A DNA stretch of 43,838 nucleotides from Sphingomonas turrisvirgatae (GTDB lineage Bacteria > Pseudomonadota > Alphaproteobacteria > Sphingomonadales > Sphingomonadaceae), in the NCBI RefSeq assembly GCF_001721295.1, contig NZ_MDDS01000028.1:1-43838 (forward strand), given 5' to 3'. Below, in pieces: positions 42,170 to 43,838 of this stretch (positions within the stretch are counted from its first letter, which is position 1; each line of letters begins with the position of its first letter). Below the pieces are notes generated by a model. That model did no database searches and was not told the origin of the DNA. It was given only the letters and a program-made list of their open reading frames with translations. The position numbers were made by a program, and so were the translations under genes.

Positions 42170-43309
42170 TCAGATGCCCGGCTTGAGCACGACCTTCGTC
42201 CAGCCAGCATCGCGCTCGTCGAAATGCTTGTAGGCGTCTGGTGCCTGATCAAGCGGCAGTCGGTGGGAGATGATTTGGGCAGGATTTGCCCGGCCTTGCT
42301 CGATAAGCTTCATCAGTCGCCGGTTGTAGTGCTTTACATTGCACTGGCCGGTGCCGATCTTCTGGCCCTTGAACCAGAAGTTGCCGAAATCGAACGCCAT
42401 CTTGCCTTCCTTCTGCAGATCGTCGGGCGCGTTCGGGTCTTCCGGAATGAACACGCCGACGACGCCGATTCCGCCGGTGGCCTTCGTGCTTTTGACGAGG
42501 CAGTTCATCGTGTAATTGCTGCGCTCCTTGCCGTGGCGATCGCAACACTGATACCCGACCGCCTCGACCCCCCGGTCGGTCCCGAGGCCGCCGGTCGCGT
42601 CAAGGATCTGCTGGGCGGGATCGCCCTTGCGCATGTCGATCGGAATAGCGCCCATCGCCTCGGCCAGTTTCAGGCGGTCATCGTGAGAATCGACCACGAA
42701 GATCTGAGAGGCACCGCGGATTTCGGCTGAGTGCGCGGCCATCAAACCGACCGGACCGGCGCCGTAGATCGCGATGCTTTCGCCAGGCAGGAAACCCGAC
42801 AGTTCGACGCCATGCCAACCGGTGGGGAAGATGTCGGAGAGCATGACATAGTCATCCTCCTTCTCCTCAGCGTCCTCGGGCAGCTTCAGACAATTGAAGT
42901 CCGCATAAGGAACGCGCATCAACTCGGCCTGGCCACCCTGCCACGGACCCATCTCGGCAAAGCCATACGCTGCGCCGGCGGTTCCAGGGTTGGTCGTGAG
43001 GCAGAAACCCGTCAAACCGCGTTCGCAATTTTCGCAGAAACCGCAACCGACATTGAACGGCATGCACACGCGATCGCCCTTCTCGATACGATCTACGGCA
43101 GCGCCGACTTCGATGACCTCGCCAAGGTTTTCGTGGCCGAAGACCCTGCCCTTCTCGAAGCTGGTACGGCCCTCATACATGTGAAGGTCCGACCCGCAGA
43201 TATTGGTCGTGGTCAGCCGGATGATAACATCGGTCTGCTTTTCTATCTTGGGATCATCGATAGTACTGACAGAAACATCTTTGGGCCCGTTGTACACGAC
43301 AGCTTTCAC
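42170..43309 (-). CDS. Glutathione-independent formaldehyde dehydrogenase-type Zn-ADH
   Basis: This 379-residue medium-chain dehydrogenase has its catalytic zinc at TNICGSDLHMYEG and GHENLGEV, and its structural zinc at CGFCENCERGLTGFC. The NAD fold is IYGAGPVGLMAAHSAE with Asp in VVDSHDDRL. The insertion YQCCDRHGKERSNYTMNCL and the C-terminal FDERDAGWTKVVLKPG match enzymes annotated as glutathione-independent formaldehyde dehydrogenase. Substrate range in this group is variable, so formaldehyde is likely but not certain. It leads the operon with the PfpI gene. Confidence 0.88.
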   Translation of the reverse strand: MKAVVYNGPKDVSVSTIDDPKIEKQTDVIIRLTTTNICGSDLHMYEGRTSFEKGRVFGHENLGEVIEVGAAVDRIEKGDRVCMPFNVGCGFCENCERGLTGFCLTTNPGTAGAAYGFAEMGPWQGGQAELMRVPYADFNCLKLPEDAEEKEDDYVMLSDIFPTGWHGVELSGFLPGESIAIYGAGPVGLMAAHSAEIRGASQIFVVDSHDDRLKLAEAMGAIPIDMRKGDPAQQILDATGGLGTDRGVEAVGYQCCDRHGKERSNYTMNCLVKSTKATGGIGVVGVFIPEDPNAPDDLQKEGKMAFDFGNFWFKGQKIGTGQCNVKHYNRRLMKLIEQGRANPAQIISHRLPLDQAPDAYKHFDERDAGWTKVVLKPGI

Positions 43310-43625
43310 GGATCTTTTCCTTTCGCAGCTCTTCTCAACGCGTCATCGAATCGAGACCTTGCTGATGATCCGGTCCATCGCAACGGCGGAGGACATCGCA
43401 CCCTTCCAAGTGATCTCAGTTTTTTGAACCTTCTGCTACCTGAGAGGTTCCTTTTCGTAGGGCCATCTTGGATCGATCCACGGCGGTTCTGAATGATTGG
43501 GCCATAACGGCCGAATAACGCGCCAAACGGAGGCGACCCGCGCCACGCGGGAGGCGCGCCCGGCACCCGAGCCCGCCGCCGTCGACTGAGCCGGCGCCGC
43601 CGCGCCCGGCACCGCGCTCCAAGGC
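43310..43625. other. Intergenic region between GlcG-like gene and Zn-ADH operon
   Basis: These 316 bases hold the stress-type promoter described separately, and toward 43540-43620 a very GC-rich stretch with several overlapping GGC/GCC inverted repeats behind the GlcG-like stop codon. No credible gene is present. Confidence 0.35.
43427..43451 (-). promoter_or_regulatory. Possible EcfG-type general-stress promoter
   Basis: On the minus strand GGAAC (43451-43447), 16 bases, then GGTT (43430-43427) is one base from the alphaproteobacterial EcfG pattern GGAAC-N16-17-CGTT. It lies 118 bases upstream of the Zn-ADH start, with nothing else between, and would drive the ADH-PfpI operon. A GGAACC in this spacing can occur by chance, so confidence is moderate. 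Confidence 0.4.
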
Positions 43626-43838
43626 TCAGCTGCGCGCGAACGCCTGCGCCGCCGCCTCGGCCACGCACTGGTCCTGCTTGCCGGTGCCGCCCGACACGCC
43701 CACCGCGCCGATCACCGTCTCGCCCTCCTTGATCGGCACGCCCCCGGCGAAGATCATCACCTTGCCGTTGTTGGAGGCATGGATGCCGTAGAAGTCGGCG
43801 CCCGGCTGGGCGAGCTTCGCCAGCGCCTTGGTCTCGAC
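43626..43838 (-). CDS. GlcG/HbpS-like heme-binding family protein, C-terminal part
   Basis: Reading leftward from the window edge, the last 70 residues run VETKALAKLAQPG through GGVPIKEGETVIGAVGVSGG to a QDQCVAEAAAQAF end and a TGA at 43628-43626. The GGVPI...GAVGVSGG core with the terminal helix is the signature of the GlcG/HbpS (Haem_degrading) family, found in glycolate operons and as extracellular heme sensors. The start is outside the window. Confidence 0.85.
   Translation of the reverse strand, partial: VETKALAKLAQPGADFYGIHASNNGKVMIFAGGVPIKEGETVIGAVGVSGGTGKQDQCVAEAAAQAFARS

Overview
The window reads as DNA from a high-GC alphaproteobacterium, most likely a sphingomonad (Sphingomonas or a close relative). 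This rests on codon use, the MobA/MobL-like and PAS-hybrid-kinase gene styles, a tRNA-Thr(CGU) 3' half of alphaproteobacterial type and a possible EcfG-type promoter. It is an inference from gene content, not a database match.

Layout. (1) 1-1346: the end of one IS3-family element, then a complete 1214-bp IS3-family element (copy A) five bases away. (2) 1351-3592: a lower-GC cassette of three exported proteins. Two are built from short tandem repeats (18-residue and 17-residue units), with a lipoprotein between them. (3) 3662-4711: a PIN toxin with an excisionase-type HTH antitoxin. (4) 5119-24271: an integrated or mobilizable element. It starts at a perfect 3' half of tRNA-Thr(CGU), which overlaps the 3' end of a large serine recombinase. 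It carries an Api92/DUF1281-like gene, a PolB-type 3'-5' exonuclease, a three-gene sensory operon (two hybrid histidine kinases and a response regulator, one kinase frameshifted), several unknown genes, a hairpin-dense candidate oriT and a 1209-residue relaxase-like protein. (5) 24330-27600: a scar zone. It holds a dead IS3 remnant, IS copy B (same 1214-bp length, inverted relative to copy A, catalytic Glu changed to Ala), a thioesterase gene cut by copy B, and a decayed Abi_2 gene preceded by a possible small structured RNA with its own terminator. (6) 27738-43838: an aldehyde and stress metabolism region. It contains a secreted yellow/SMP-30-like protein, a small catalase, an aldehyde oxidoreductase PaoABC set, a TMEM175-like channel, an aldo/keto reductase and a TetR-controlled quinone-oxidoreductase-type ADH, glutathione-dependent formaldehyde dehydrogenase (frmA), a UvrA-like ABC ATPase, a PfpI/DJ-1 protein, a second Zn-ADH of the glutathione-independent formaldehyde dehydrogenase type, and the 3' end of a GlcG/HbpS-like gene.

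How it fits together. The left part is accessory DNA built up by IS insertion and tRNA-targeted integration. The right part looks like a coherent set for oxidizing aldehydes, including formaldehyde, and for handling the peroxide and DNA or protein damage that goes with it. The most interesting items are the structured RNA upstream of the Abi gene, the alternating cysteine repeat protein with its partner genes, the unusual relaxase with its hairpin array, and the tRNA half-site that points to tandem elements.
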